A DNA stretch of 64,000 nucleotides from Ascidia mentula. Taxonomy: Eukaryota; Chordata; Ascidiacea; Phlebobranchia; Ascidiidae. The stretch spans positions 2,746,001-2,810,000 of the forward strand of contig OX387201.1 of the NCBI GenBank assembly GCA_947561715.1, read 5' to 3'. Positions within the stretch are counted from its first letter, which is position 1. Each line of letters opens with the position of its first letter. Positions 45,917 through 59,645 of this stretch are shown in pieces. Both the position numbers and the translations under genes were made by a program. The notes under the pieces are model-generated. The model was not told the origin of the DNA, ran no database searches, and was given only the letters and a program-made list of their open reading frames with translations.

Positions 45917-48900
45917 TTTGTTACGATACGATCACGCACTTCGCCAACGTTCTCTTTTGCGATTACCGGTAGGCAAAAAAAGCAAAATATTTATCCTGCA
46001 CACTACAATAATTTACAAGAAAAATCTTTGAAAATTTCATCTATTCCGTAAAAAACATTCTTACTTTATGGCACTTAGATAGAGACCAGAAAAAAATTTT
46101 GCCCTTACCATACAATATTTTTGATTGTCAAATGTCGGCTATTTAGTACAAAGTTGTGGTGTATATACTCTTTATCTTGTATCAGCAATAAAATCCATGG
46201 TATTCGTCGTAACGGCGTTGATGGACATACAGTAAAATATTTTAAAGACCAAGCAAATGGCCAAATCGAAAACGAGAACACTTGAAACTAAAGTGTGCTG
46301 TTGTAAGTGAAGTGGTAGCAATATAGCAGTCGCACAAACATTGTTTGTGTCACCACATGAGTTGCTTTGGGCCAATGTAAATAATACTTGTACGTTGGTT
46401 ACCTGTAGGCATTATGTTTAGAGCGCTGCATTTGCTTCAGTTGGACAAAAATATTAGCATAGCAAACCTAATCAAACGAAAAATGGTCGTTTTTAGGCAT
46501 TACTATATGACCAAAGTGAGAAATATGCAGCGATCAAACTGCGAAAACTGTGTTTGTTCAGATAATTGCCTTGTAGAGTTTTAGATACCGTCACAAAAAG
46601 TAGTAAAAGGGTCCTCCACCATGCTTTTGTCACAGACGATTTGAAAGCCCTTATCTGTATTTAAGGACTCTTTTAAGCGCTTATGGATCAAGATCATCCA
46701 TCGTAAGCGCGTTTTATAAGATTGAAAAGCGAAATGTGAACGATTTTAGGTAGTGAGGTCACACAGCGTCGACTAGATAATGACAACCACTTTAAAAAGT
46801 AATATTAAGTGCAAATGATGCAGTGTAGCGTACAGGAGGTGGACCAACAGTCCCAGTTTTGTATAATGCTAAAAATAATAGGTTTGAAAACAGTGAGTTC
46901 TGATTCAAAATAGTAGGTTAGTCTCTTAGCTGTAGCATGTGTTGAGTTTAATCATATTTCAGCTGATATTTACTTTTTGTTAATATGTAACTTGCAATTT
47001 GTTCGGACGTAACGATAGCATGTTACAATCACTACACTGTTTCTTCATCACATTAAATTTTAATGTCATGTTACCGGGATTGTTTTCGTAGTGACTATTT
47101 TTACATTAATTTACATGCCTAACTTTACGGCTGAATCGTAAAAGCTGCAGACGGTTCCTCTGTACGTTATACAACGCCATTTGTTTGGATTTCTGTTTGA
47201 CAATTTTGGTCTATGTGTAAGTTAGCCTCTCTCAAATTCCCCTGTTTGTTTTCAATTGTACTGCTTTGGGATTTGAAAATATTGCGCGGGCGAATCCTCA
47301 TTAGGTGTCCCTTTAGATAAAAACACACCTTAAAAACTTTTGCCATTTTTTTTTCAGTGGGTAAACACTCTCAACCTAATCGCGTTATTTTACATTGACC
47401 TTCTTGGGTTAATTTTCGAGCTTTGCACCTGAATTATTCACCAGTCAGCGTCCCGACAAGTTGTGATTCGTTTGTCCTCTACTTATTCATTGTGACTCTC
47501 ATGTTGCTTGGTTGTTTGTCGGTTAAGGCGAAGATATGCATTTGAAATTGTACTTTTCAAAATGCATTCGGTAAAAACGACGAAATGTTAGTGCTTTAAT
47601 AAGACATTGGTCATAACTTATTTTCTTGCACTTAAAGAAAGAGCAACAATAAGGTAATTTGTTTGTGGCCAACCTGGCGGTAATTGATTAACTTTCACAT
47701 GTGACGTTAACGAGGCAGGGAACATGAGGTCAGTAAGTTGACGTTGCAGGCCGAAGAACACGTTCGACCACTCCGCTGGGACCGAGAGCCCACAGATGTT
47801 TTAGCGCTTCCATTGTGCAGTTGGTTCAGCGACCTTGGTCGTTATGGCTCGTTAGTGTGGCTGGTTGTGACTTTTTTGCAACTTCGTTTGCAATGTCGGA
47901 CAGGCGGTGATCAAAAAATCGATCTTAAGTGCCACGGCAAAGTCGTTTGCGGTGTTGTCTCTGGGATTGCAAAGGAACCAGCAATTGTCTAGTTTTGCTG
48001 TTATAAAAGATTAAATCCAGTACAGACACACAGTATAAGTTAGTGCTTAAAGGTTTGGAAAGCAATAATTTTTTTGTTATTTGCTGGATATAAAAATTTT
48101 CTAACTTGTGGTGCTGCATGTGTTTGCATGCTCATTCCATGACAACTACACTGATAGGATGAAAAGACCAACTTGTCAATTTGAAATTATAGGTAAAAGC
48201 CCCAATTCTGAAAATCAATACACATTTGTGCCTGAACGTTTTTTACAGCGACTTTTTGTTCATTGATTGTTGGCTGTGAAAATCGTTTGTTTCCAATCAA
48301 CAAGGCACAGTCAACAGACCGCGACTGTTACTTTTACAAAACTTTAAAAGTTCGTGGAGGAATTTGTATTTTATCGGGATCGTGCCTCAAGCATTGGATT
48401 CTTAACTTTCAGTGATCGCTCTCGGCAGACACGAGCAACGTGAAGCGAAAGTTTAAATATTGCATGACGATGCATTTGCAGTAACTTTTTGTGTGCGGTA
48501 CGTTTTTGCCCAACCTACCGACCCGAATGAGTCAAATGGACATTAAATGTCTACAACATTTTGTAAATAACTCGCGCCCGCCTGGAAGTCTACGCAACAT
48601 GTACAAAGTGAGGTGGTCATTTTGTAATTGATCAGTTGGAACAATTTCCGTTTTTTTTTACTTGCTTACTAAATATATATTGTGTCAAGTATTCACACCT
48701 TACGTAAGCTAACACAAGTTGGAACAAACAGGCAACCGGCAGGTTGGAATTAACCGCCATTATAAAAAACGCTTGGTTACCGAATAAATATGTACCAAAA
48801 CGTATACACTTTGATGTAAAAAAATTGGATTGGCAAAAAAATTAGTCAAATCTAAAGCATGCTTTTTACTTTTAAGCTGCGTCTTTCGATTTAAACGTGA

Positions 48901-50686
48901 AAAATGGCATGTTTAATTGCCTTTGTATTGTAAACGCAAGGATTGAAAGAAAACACAATGTTATAGTCTTGTATATTTAACTTTGAAATCGACATACATT
49001 ATCCTTTTCCTGCAACACGCAGCAGATCAACGGTAGTTCTCCTGTATTTCTTTGCTTACAGCAAGCTCTGTTTGTTAGTTTTGCCTTAGTTATCGTGAAA
49101 TGCAAAATGTAAACCGCGAACTTGCAACTGTGGGTTGACCTTTTCCCCGAAGAACATTGGTCGGGATTGGCGGAGATTTGATTTCGATTTCGCATTGATC
49201 TTCATGTAAATTCAAATTACGTTTCCACTCAAATAGCTGTCAAAATTGTGTATTAACTGCAAGAACACAATCGATAAATAATTGTGTTTCCATCGTCTTT
49301 GGGTGGATAATGCTCTTAATACGCTTTGTTTGTGTTCAGATAAATTGGCACCCACGGTAAAATGATTTGCGAGCTTATCTTTTCCCTCAGAAGCAAAAAC
49401 TTGAAATTTTTGGATTTAAGATTTGCCTAATCGTGTGGACTGAAGCAAAATAACAATCCACAACTCTAAGATAAAAAGCACCGCAGTCTAAATAGCCTAA
49501 ATCAAATTTTATGTTACCACAGACAATTGACATCATCTCTTGCCACATGTATTATTGAGGTGACAAAAGTTTTGTTCTGTGTCGTATATTCATGTAAGCT
49601 GTGGCTGTTTGGTGGCATTTCTTTTGTCTTGCTACGGGGGTCGTAAAATGAATGAGGTGTAAGTGTAGAAGAGGCCAAGACAATTTTTTATTATGTGTGG
49701 TACTTGCCAGAGAAGTTCAGATCAGTTTTGTACCAGGTGCAATTGAGTTTTTTCAGCAATTGTGCAAAGAGGAAAGATATATTGCACATAATTTGATCTT
49801 TGAAACAACAATTAAATTTTCTTAAATTTTGTTCATATATTAATGTAAAAGTTAAATTGGCCGCTTATTTTTACGAGTGCAGTATACCATGTCATGACCT
49901 CTTGTGTCTGCACGAATGAATATAAAATTTTAATCATATGGCTCGGCAAAACATTGCACTGTCATCTAACGCGACTTGCAAATGTGCATTTAGAGTACGA
50001 ACGTATTACATGTCACATCGATGTCACTAATAGATTATGACGCCACAAAGCCGAGATCGTCTTCCAAGGACCCGATACATTATCCATAGTAATAAAGGGA
50101 GAGTAGGGAAACCTTTGGCACACGTGTGTATGCGAAAGCCTTTATGCAACGAGGGGTGCATATGCGACACCCTCTGCCCGCGGTCGGTATCTTAATCAGC
50201 GTTACGCTCGCTCATAAAATATTAAACGTCATGCTCTCGCCGCCCTTAGGCCGTTGACGACCAGCGTTGGTTCGGTTCCGTTATCGCAAGTGCATGAATA
50301 TTCATAACGCGCGCGTTGCCTGAGCAGAAGCCACTTGGTTCGGCAAACTCGGTTCGAAAGTCGGGCATTACACATTCCCAGCGAAGGCCCTTTCTCGTGG
50401 GACTCGCGTAATCGTAATTAGATCCACTGGCTCTGAGCAAAGCCTGTCCAATAGTGCGCTAATTAATAATTCAGCCCATGTTTTGAAATGCTCGCAACAA
50501 TATTAAACAACGCTTATGTGGAACCCTTAACGTTTACGCGTTGGGTGTATTTAGTTGTCTTTATTTTTCAAGGCATCTTGCTGCAAGGTTGCTTTTTACG
50601 TTTCTATAAGTTGCTTCTGTTTTGCCGCGTTTGAAGTCCTGTGCTGTGTGACATCACTATGACGAAGATGCCATTGTGACGCAACA
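45917..50686. other. Gene-poor interval upstream of the PLC gene
   Basis: 4.8 kb with no exon I can support on either strand. It presumably includes the promoters of RPP21 and PLC. A GC-richer patch at about 50160-50460 with several TAATTA-type homeodomain sites stands out from the AT-rich surroundings. Confidence 0.4.
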
Positions 50687-53600
50687 ATGGACGAGCAAAA
50701 GAAGAATGAAGGTAAGTGTGCTCCATTCTGACGTTTTTCATGTGTAATACTGGAATAATGTTGTCATTGCCACGTGGCTCGTCTGCCACAACAAGTAAAA
50801 TTATGTTTATGTCCTACGATTTTTTAACGCCTTCATGGCATGGTGTAGTAATGAGCTATACCGTAAAATAGATACTTCCAATTCGTTCGTCACTACTTTA
50901 ATAGTATGTATTTCCCATTAGAAAATACAAACAAATTTTAATGTAACATATCTTGTAGGTGATGTGCATTAGTTCCACGCGTTATAAGGTTGCATTGATA
51001 CGTCTAAAACTCCTTAAACACGGCCAGAAAATATCCGTTCTTAAATACATGGACAAAGTAGGACTAGGTAAACATGTTGGTGGCACGACATTTTAATGAA
51101 GTCGAACAAGGAAGTTCGGGGTTCCATTATCCCTTTGTCATGTAGCGGAAAAATCGATAAAAACGCGCGTCCTGGTTGCGTATTAAGGGGATAAGTTTCT
51201 AATGAAAATCGAAATTTACTGCACTGTTAAAAATCGTGCATGACTGAACAGTCTGTGTTTGTTTCACTTTTTATTAAGCGATCTGAGATCTGGCCAACAT
51301 AAAAACAAGGACTTCGAGTGGAAAAGGTTTGAAAAACTTCATATTATCACGGTGGTTTTGATCTCACCTTTTTTTTCCGAATGTCGAATTTATTTTGTTT
51401 GATGAACTACGACACAAACCATATGGAAACAGGTTGTTACTAAGTCAAAAAAAACTTGTCCAAAAAGCTCTAAAATGTCCAAATGGTTGTAAACGCACAA
51501 CACATACCGTAATGTTGCTTATCGACCAACTGTTTCAAACCCAATGTGTTTTTATTCGACAACGGTTATCGAGCAGGCGCTTTTTGCCTGCAGCCAAATA
51601 AAGGACCTTATAAATGACTTACTGGCCGAAGGTGACTGTTCCTTGCAGTTGTGTGTATTTCTGTGATCACAATTTAAACTTAAACGCAGAAAACGCCTTA
51701 CAATCCCTGTTATGGCTTACTACTTCAATAATTTCTTCTTTTTTGTTATTGAAGCGATTTGTGGAGAGCGATGTGTTTTTTTGGAGGGGCAGAGATAAAC
51801 TGAACGTTAAGCAATACCTTTGTGTTTAGCAGAAGAATATCCGTATTCTGCGCTTCAAATCGGAGCTGAGTTTACGAAGATATCATCCAACAACAAAAAG
51901 ATTTTCCTCTCTCTCTGTCCGGAGAGGAAATGTTTGAAGTGGAAAACTAGAAAGAATCGAAAGTGCATGAGTAAGTCCTAGAGACAAAGTGGTGTAAAAT
52001 GTGTAAATTGTTAATATCAGACAATAAGCATCATTATTCAGCAAACATATTCCTGTATATGATAAAAGAGAGCAATCTTCCAGTGTCTAAGACCAGTAGA
52101 TACATGTATAATTATTAAAATGTTTTTGAAAGGTCATCGATTGTAATTTGACGAAAATAAAGCTAACGGTTGGTTGTTTCACAGTCTTAGTATCGTCGAT
52201 AACGGAAATACGTCACAATGCCTGTCCAGAAAACACGAATGAAAACAGAAATGATGAATGTTGCATTGAAATGGCTTATGGACAACCGGTACGTTTGTTT
52301 CTTGATTGTTGCATCTTATCCAAGCTTTAGCAACATCTGTTGCTTCACTGCTGTATAAAATTCTGACAAAATTGTTAAAATGCAAGATATTCATATTATG
52401 TAGCAATACCAATCGAGTTTCCCTCAAATGGGTTACGTTAAAGACAGGTTAGTATGCAAAGGTTGGGCGCAGGTTGAAAATTAACTGAACGACATAAACG
52501 AAATATGAGTCGAAATTAAGAAAAATTACACAAACAAGTTGACAGCAACAGTTTGAATTTGTTTGTGAGTTTTTTTTCTGAGGTGGTTTTTCGCAGTATT
52601 TTCTAATTTTTAAACATAAAAATATAAAGACCAATTTTTATTGACCCTTTTAGTCGAAGAAACTTCACCTCCATGCGGATTCACCGACCACCGCCCGCAA
52701 GTGGGCGCTCGCTGTTCGAGCACTTATGGACAACCGCTTGAAGGCGCAAGAGTTCCGGCCGACTAAACCTCCGAAGCTGACCCAGGAAAAGTAAATGAGG
52801 GCTTTACACTTACTTTTAGGACTTATGAATAATTGATGCGGATCATACACTAATCCTTGCACTGATAACCCATTAAGGAAATGATTTTTTTCGTTGCCTT
52901 TTCGATTTAATTCATACTACGATAAAATAATTTTTTTCCAACACGTTCGTGATTATCTAACGCAGTAAAAACGTATAAGGTTTGACGAATGTTATCTTGT
53001 TTATGTGCAAAGTTTCCGAGGGTAAAGGTGGGAATAATTTCAATCGTCGTTTTTGCAGCTGGGTCCGTCAGACTTTTGAGCAAGCGGACAAGAATGGTGA
53101 TGGGAAACTTAACATGGAGGAGATCATGATGCTGATGAGAAAACTCAACATTAACCTTTCAAAGAGAAAAGCGAAGAAGCTGTTCCAGGTACGCACATAT
53201 ACGGTTGATGTAAATTATGTAAATGAAAAATGTGTTTGTCACTAGACACGCAAAGATAAGGTGAAAAAATAATGCTGAATCGTTCAAAACTACCCCATTA
53301 GGCAGGCTTTACAAAAGCCTTTTTTTAAATTTACTTAAGTTTCCTTACTTAAGTTGTATCTGTTCTACTGTGAAATAGTTTGCTACTCAGTACATGGAAG
53401 GGTACAAAATGTCATTGTATAGTATCAATTACCTGCGAGAGTAGACCGAGCATTATTGTTGGGCCTGCAGTTTTCGCAGCATATAGGGTGATGATTATTG
53501 CTATATTTTTTAACGGCAAAAACATCGCCAGAGCATGAGGTTAATAATTTTTTCGTACAGGAGGCAGACACCGCCTGTGACGATTCCGATGGGTATCTGG

Positions 53601-56600
53601 AATACGATGAGTTCCTTTCTTTCTACCGCAAGGTGTCAGTGCGGAGCGAAGTTGTTGAGCTGATGGAGTCGATCGGCGGAAACAAACGTTCCATTACTAC
53701 GTCACAATTGATACAGTTTTTAGAGTCCGTGCAAAATGTCGTAAGTTGTTTGTTAATTCCTGCATATCTTACACAATAACATCACCGCGATTTCCTCATA
53801 TTTCCCATATCCCTTTGATCTACGAAGGTTAAAAAATACTTGAAGTTGTTACTTTTTCGCAAAAAGCTCGTGAAGAATCTTTGTCAGAGATCAACAACTT
53901 GAATTCAAACAGTTATGTACAATAATGCATCAACAAGCTTCGTGCTCCTGTCAACTCATGTACTATGTGGAAAATCGATTTCGCTCGCTCATATAAGCAT
54001 AATCAGTTTTGATCTATTTCAAACTGATGATGTTGGTAGGAAGTAAGCGAAATCGATTTTTCTAATTATTACATCAGCTGACATGAACACGAAGCTTGTT
54101 CCTGCAATGCCATACATAACACTTGCAATAATTCGATGTCGCAGAGATAAGGCCATGGCTAAGCGAGGGTTAGATACTTCTAATTTTAGTAAGCCAGTCC
54201 TAAAACGTTTAAACTAGTATTTATTATACAGCGTTCTATTTCCGAGGAAGATTGCGAACGATTTGTTCAAAATTACGAGCCAAGTGACGTCAACAAAAGA
54301 AACAACATCCTGGGAATGGAAGGTAATCGTAGACACAAATATCATTACGTTACTGTAAGTTACCCCTAGTACGGGTGAAAAAAAAAATCGAAATGGCTAA
54401 CTGGATGGCAAACACGTAGCCAAAAGGCAAAGTTCATCGATTTGAAATTTTCATTACGATTTAGGCTTGACTGATTACATTTTGCTGTGCACGTTCTCGG
54501 TCTGTTCGTTTCATGTGTTTGCCTCACGTGTTTTGCAGGCTTCATTAACTTCCTGCACAGTGAACATTGTGACGTAATTGACGACGAACAGTTGCGGATT
54601 GTTGAGGAGGAAATGAAGCGACCCCTCTCCCAGTTTTTTATCAATTCTTCCCACAACACGTACTTAGTTGGAGATCAGCTGACCAGTCACAGTTCACCGC
54701 TGGCTTACGCTAAAGCCCTTAACGCTGGGTGTCGCTGTGTGGAACGTGAGTAAAAAAAGAATTTTGCATAAAGATAAAAACAATTAACTATCTGATGTCC
54801 TTTCGGAACTGGCGTTTTACAGGTTTAAGATGCTGCCGTTAAAATCCCAAACCAGCAATGTGCTTGATTTTTTACACGTAGTCCTTCTATTTTAGTGGAT
54901 TGCTGGGACGGTCCGGCTGGTGAACCTATTATTCATCACGGTTACACTTTTACGTCCAAAATCTCCTTCTATGACGTCATAAAGGTCATCGAGAGGCACG
55001 CATTTGTCGATAATCCGTAAGTATTTTGTGAGAAAAGGCTAATATTAGGCACAGTTGCCAGTGTTTTGTCTCAAACCAAAAGAACCAGTGCAAAGTGAAG
55101 AACCTAGTAATACTTGTCATAGATACCCTGTAATTCTTTCAATCGAGAACCACTGCGGCTTGACTCAGCAGCGACGCATGGCGGAAATAATGAAGGATGT
55201 TTTTGGTGAAATGTTGAATGTTGCCGACACCGACTCCACCCATCTTCCCTCCCCGCACGAACTTCGCGGGAAAATTCTTATCAAGGTGAACTTGAACGTT
55301 TTATTTCAAAGCCAACAATATTTTCGTATTTGAAGCGTCTTTAGAATTGGCTAAAATTAACCAAATTTAAGTTTAACAAAATTATGTAAAAGAATATAAT
55401 TTTGCTGAATTTACGTTGTTTTCACGCAATCCACAGACATTAAAATCCCGAGCATAATGCCCAGACCAAATACATTTGTGAATATTGTTTCCACTTATGC
55501 TTTTAAGTGCAAAAAACTTCCTGACGACCTCGACCCGGATAAAATGGAGGGAGAAGTGAGCACAGATAGCGATGATAATGACGTAGATAGCGAGGCGGGC
55601 AAGTATGACGCGACCAAGGAAAAAGAACGTAACCGGCCTGGATGCCAGAAGGTATGGCGCATTTTGGTTTTGAATTATTGTTTTGTTCGGAAATTCAGTT
55701 ACCACAAATCTTTCAAATAGAGTTACAGAATGTCAACAAGAAGTAGATCAGTTCTAAACAAGAACCTCGCCAGAACCAGTGAAGTACGCCTTTTTTGCCT
55801 AAAATTTAAATTGTCAATGTTTGGTCGATTCTATTGTATCAGAACATTACGTCGAAATCACTGTTCAGTGCTTTGCATTTGTGAAAGCTTTACTGTGAAG
55901 TATTTAGTTAACTTGCTTTGTTGAAGCAATAATGTTTTTGATACCGCAAAACTTGTGAAAACACAATGCTGCCTCCAGTATTTACGCAAATAAAGATCAG
56001 TGATTAAAACTATACTTAAAATGTACTAAGAGTTCTTTAAGGTTATTCTTTTTTTTTTCTGTCACTATATAGCAGGCGGATGTTTTCGATAAACAAAGTG
56101 CAAGAGATCGGGCAACAGAAAAAACTGTGTTTGTTATTTTCTTCCAGCAAGTGCGAAGCAGATCACTGGAAACTGCTCGGAGTTTTAACAAATCTCCCAA
56201 TCCGTCAACATCCAGGGGAGATGTCAAGTTATCCTTCTTTGCCGCCGTCTCACTCAGATTAAAGATAAGACAGCATCTAAGTGTAAGTGATAAAACCTTA
56301 TCTTACCGAAGTGCTTAAAATAATAATCGTTATTTTGGTTTGTATAACGGTAATAGTGGTATATAATGTTGCCTGTCTTTGGTGTTGCATGGAAATGATA
56401 GGTTGAAGAGTATATATTTGATTTCAAATTTTTTTCCGGTTCTTCCTTGTACATCTATCGAATCTATCGCAGGTTAAACATCTGACGTGTTTTGTTGTCT
56501 ATTTGTATGCTTTTCAGAGGCCGTTTTCACGAACTGGTTCATCGAGCAGATGTAATTCCGATGAATGTAGTTCCTCCGTTGAAGGTAATTTTTATCTTGC

Positions 56601-57182
56601 TTTTAAGCGATATTGTACTGAAATCTACTAAATTATAAACCGACAGAGTATCAATAACAAGGGGGCATAGTTTTTCATAAGATAAAGTCCAAGAATAAAC
56701 CTTAAGTTGCCCGCGTATATCCATCTATCTACGGAACCTAAAGTCACCTACATTGTCATAAAGATGAAATTTCATGATTTTTTTTACCAATGGCACGGTT
56801 GCCTCACTGAAACAAACCCTCAAAGTTATTTTTTCTTTTGAACACAGAACAACCCAGAGGTTGTCGTATCCTCTCGCGCCATCTATCGGATCTTGTTGTG
56901 TACACTCGATCGATCGAATTTCCCGGATTCCACGCCATTAGTGAAAGTACGGATTATATTAGGAATTCTTACTGTGCCGTTGAAAACCATTACCGATCTA
57001 TTCAGGCGGGTTCGACGTTTGGTCTTTCAGCGAGAAGCGAGCGCAATGTCTTGTGTCGTCTCGTCCGATCGAAATGGTGAAAGTGAACAGAGACCGCTTG
57101 AGTAGGATTTATCCTTCTTCGCTACGAGTAAGCTCGAGCAACTTCAACCCGGTCTACTACTGGAACGCCGGATGTCAACTCG
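50687..57182 (+). CDS. Phospholipase C, eta-type, 5' sixteen exons (Y box incomplete)
   Basis: Exons: 50687-50711, 51830-51970, 52185-52288, 52654-52790, 53059-53188, 53561-53740, 54232-54322, 54539-54745, 54896-55016, 55123-55285, 55508-55651, 55721-55783, 56073-56282, 56518-56584, 56848-56946, 57006-57182; phases agree, about 686 codons. It hydrolyses PIP2 to IP3 and diacylglycerol. An N-terminal PH domain ([19 protein letters not shown]) is followed by EF hands ([14 protein letters not shown]), then the X box with catalytic His in [28 protein letters not shown] and ILSIENHC, an acidic X-Y linker with [14 protein letters not shown], and the Y box to [14 protein letters not shown]. The PH/EF/linker pattern points to PLC-eta rather than delta. 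The exon with the rest of the Y box and the C2 domain was not found downstream, so the gene leaves the window, has a long intron, or is truncated. Confidence 0.88.
53925..54110. repeat. Foldback (inverted-repeat) element in a PLC intron
   Basis: The arms at about 53932-53990 and 54045-54105 are imperfect inverted repeats, sharing caagcttcgtg, a gtca..catgta block and gaaaatcgatttcgct. Between them a smaller hairpin (CAGTTTtgatctatttcAAACTG) is present. No coding content. Confidence 0.6.
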
Positions 57183-59239
57183 GTAAGCGAGTTATGTGTA
57201 AATGTTGTCTTACCTGAGCCGGTGTATAAACCCCGAAACTATGGTTTGTCTGCCTTAGCAACAAAATGTTGTCGTACGTGCGGAAAGCTACTTCATTGGT
57301 AAACGTTGATGTTTGTGATTGAACAGTAAGAAAGCGATTTTATGTCAGCTTTAAATATTATACTTAAAAAAATGGGTTTGTGTGATTTTGTTTTGGCGCA
57401 AATCGTGTTGTGCGCAACAGATGGCTGGTCAGTACGAATAACTTGAGTTTCCCAGTTGCTGCAGTATATTCGCATGCGCGAACATCTTCCATTGTTAACC
57501 CTGATGTGTGCCAACATTTTGTTTTGTGAGAATTGTCAGCAAAGTGTCTTTCTTGAAAGATATCGATTTTGCAACCTAAGTATCAACTTATCAACTTGCA
57601 CATCAACTTATCAAAGAAATTTGTCAGTCCAAGTTTTCCTTTTTAAATATGGTTAACTTAAATTGAAAACCTCAAAACGACTTTTACAACAATGGGTTTC
57701 GAGCCCAGGTTATCTGGGAATCAGGTTGTTTTGCTATGCCAGGTATATGGTAGTATACTGCCTCATGCGGACCATATAAAGAATAACTAAAATTAAATCA
57801 GTTAAACCTCTGCTTCAAAGCACCAAAACGTGAGCTTGCTTATCACCATTTAAAAGGAAGAATCAACTAAAGAAGCCTTCAACTCCCTTGACAGCAGTTA
57901 CTTGGCAACAGCATTGGCAGCAGGGACATCATGTTATTCTGACGTGCGAGGTTATATCGTGGTCGTGATAATCGTCACGAGAAATTTTACTAAAACATGT
58001 GCATTTGGGTGCGCTGTTATGGGTTGAAAGGTTTATTTGTCGTAACCTAATATGCATCTTATTACTCGATGTCATTCCTAGGGTTAAGAATAGGGTAAAC
58101 TATATGGAAGCAGCAGTGTATTGCAGTCACAAAGCTTAATTCTCATGTGTTGCGACCATGACGTGGATATGATTGCGATATTTCCGGGAACTGTCTCACC
58201 CATTGGGCCATATCTGCGTCATATAAAGTCTTATCCATACAGGAAGCTCTATTACGGTTTTAAAAAGCTCTTTTTGAAAATTATATGTGCGTTTTGGTTT
58301 GTATAGTGGATGATTCTGTGCCGTCGGTAAAGTCTTAGAGCGCGGAAGCAAGTTTAAAACATCACAGTAGAACCCTTCCAAATGTTTATTTGACACTATT
58401 TGTCCCAAAGAATGTTCGAAGCAATGTTATTCAAAAACAAAACAAAAGTACAGTCAATAGTGCGAATCTTTCATGTCAATTTTAAATGCATATACTTTTC
58501 AAATATTGTACGAATATTTTCAAATAGGTTAGGCAAATTACCACAATTTCAACTTCAGGCAAGCAGCCCATAAAAAGACAAGCTGTTGTTCCGTCACAAG
58601 TCGTGCTATGACGTAACAGTACATTGGTTGTTGAGGGATGGGTTCGTGGACTTAATGGTTTGCAACGCTCATTTATCAAACGTAAAATAATTACGAGTTT
58701 TTGGAAAACAACATTTGTGACAACATACAAATGTTGCTGACGTAACCAAGGCAAAAGTGGACATGGAAATGTGTTTGAACAATCAGTTGTGCGAAATTTG
58801 CAGCAAAGTTTCAAGTACAATATTTGCAAAACATTTGGTCTTCTTTGTTCCAACCAAGTAAAAATTGCAACAAACGAACAAGTTTTTCGGAAAAGATTTT
58901 GTCTGCAATTAATTTGTGGTAACAATTGAAGGCATTTTGTTACTGTTGCAACATAGACGGAAAAAACACTTGTAAATTGTTTGGTGTGTGGGTGATATTA
59001 TGGGCAGATTTTTTTAAACGTTAATCACTGTGTCAAATCGTAAAAAACAACATAAAACGACATAAAAAGAAAATTCACCGCGTGCTTTCATTGACCCGTG
59101 TGTCTGTCCGCGTCTCCAACCGTGTTTTTTATTATTACGAAACCGGCCGGCGGTTATCGTGTTGCGAACGAATTGAGGAAATATACCAAAAACTCCTTTT
59201 TCGTGATTTTGAGTGGGATTGTAAAACCCACACCACTCT
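57183..59239. other. Interval after the last recognised PLC exon
   Basis: I looked for the continuation of the PLC Y box (VALNYQ-like) and the C2 domain and did not find them. A 147-codon open frame on the minus strand at 58482-58925 has no recognisable domain. A tRNA-like fragment (ctgggctcgaaaccc, minus strand, near 57690) may be a SINE remnant. Confidence 0.35.
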
Positions 59240-59645
59240 TTAAACATCAATTTCTTTTCCCTCATGTCCCAGTTTCATCGCGTTTTGACCCGTAGTCGCC
59301 GCGAAGGTGGTTTGGGGCGACGTTCTCGCAACAGCGGAATTTTGGTTTCTGTTTGAGGGGGGTTCCCGCTTTTTGAAGTTGGGACTCGGCGATATGTAGG
59401 CGTCACTGTCCGTTTTCGTTTCCGAATCTGCGCCAGATTCAAAGTTTACACTTTTGAGGGACAGGAAAACTTGACACTTCTTAGACATAGACAAATGCGT
59501 TATATGTCACTCCTTAGCTGTCACGGATTACGTTTAACCGATTACGTTCTGTAACTCACCCATCACTGTGACGACACTGCTCGCATTCTTCTCATGATAT
59601 TTCCTGCTCTTGGGTTGGGGTTTGGCTTTTTCAGTCTTTTTGGTT
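59240..59645 (-). CDS. Hypothetical Ser/Thr/Lys-rich protein, 3' exons
   Basis: Two exons on the minus strand: 59546-59645 (acceptor TTGCAG, peptide TKKTEKAKPQPKSRK ... VVTVMGELQN) and 59240-59479 (KCQVFLSLKSVNFESG ... GHEGKEIDV and stop), joined in phase 0 across a 66-bp intron. An earlier donor GTGAGT after VTVM would break the frame. The composition is polar and low-complexity (SETKTDSD, SPSPNFKKREPPS), suggesting a disordered C-terminal tail. Upstream exons and function are unknown. Confidence 0.4.

Noticed and set aside
47738-47992. 84-codon plus-strand frame with a hydrophobic stretch upstream of the PLC gene.
   Set aside because: No signal peptide at its start, no splice partner in phase with PLC, and no recognisable family.
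58482-58925. 147-codon minus-strand frame.
   Set aside because: No domain, no convincing start or splice context. A frame of this length is expected by chance in 64 kb.
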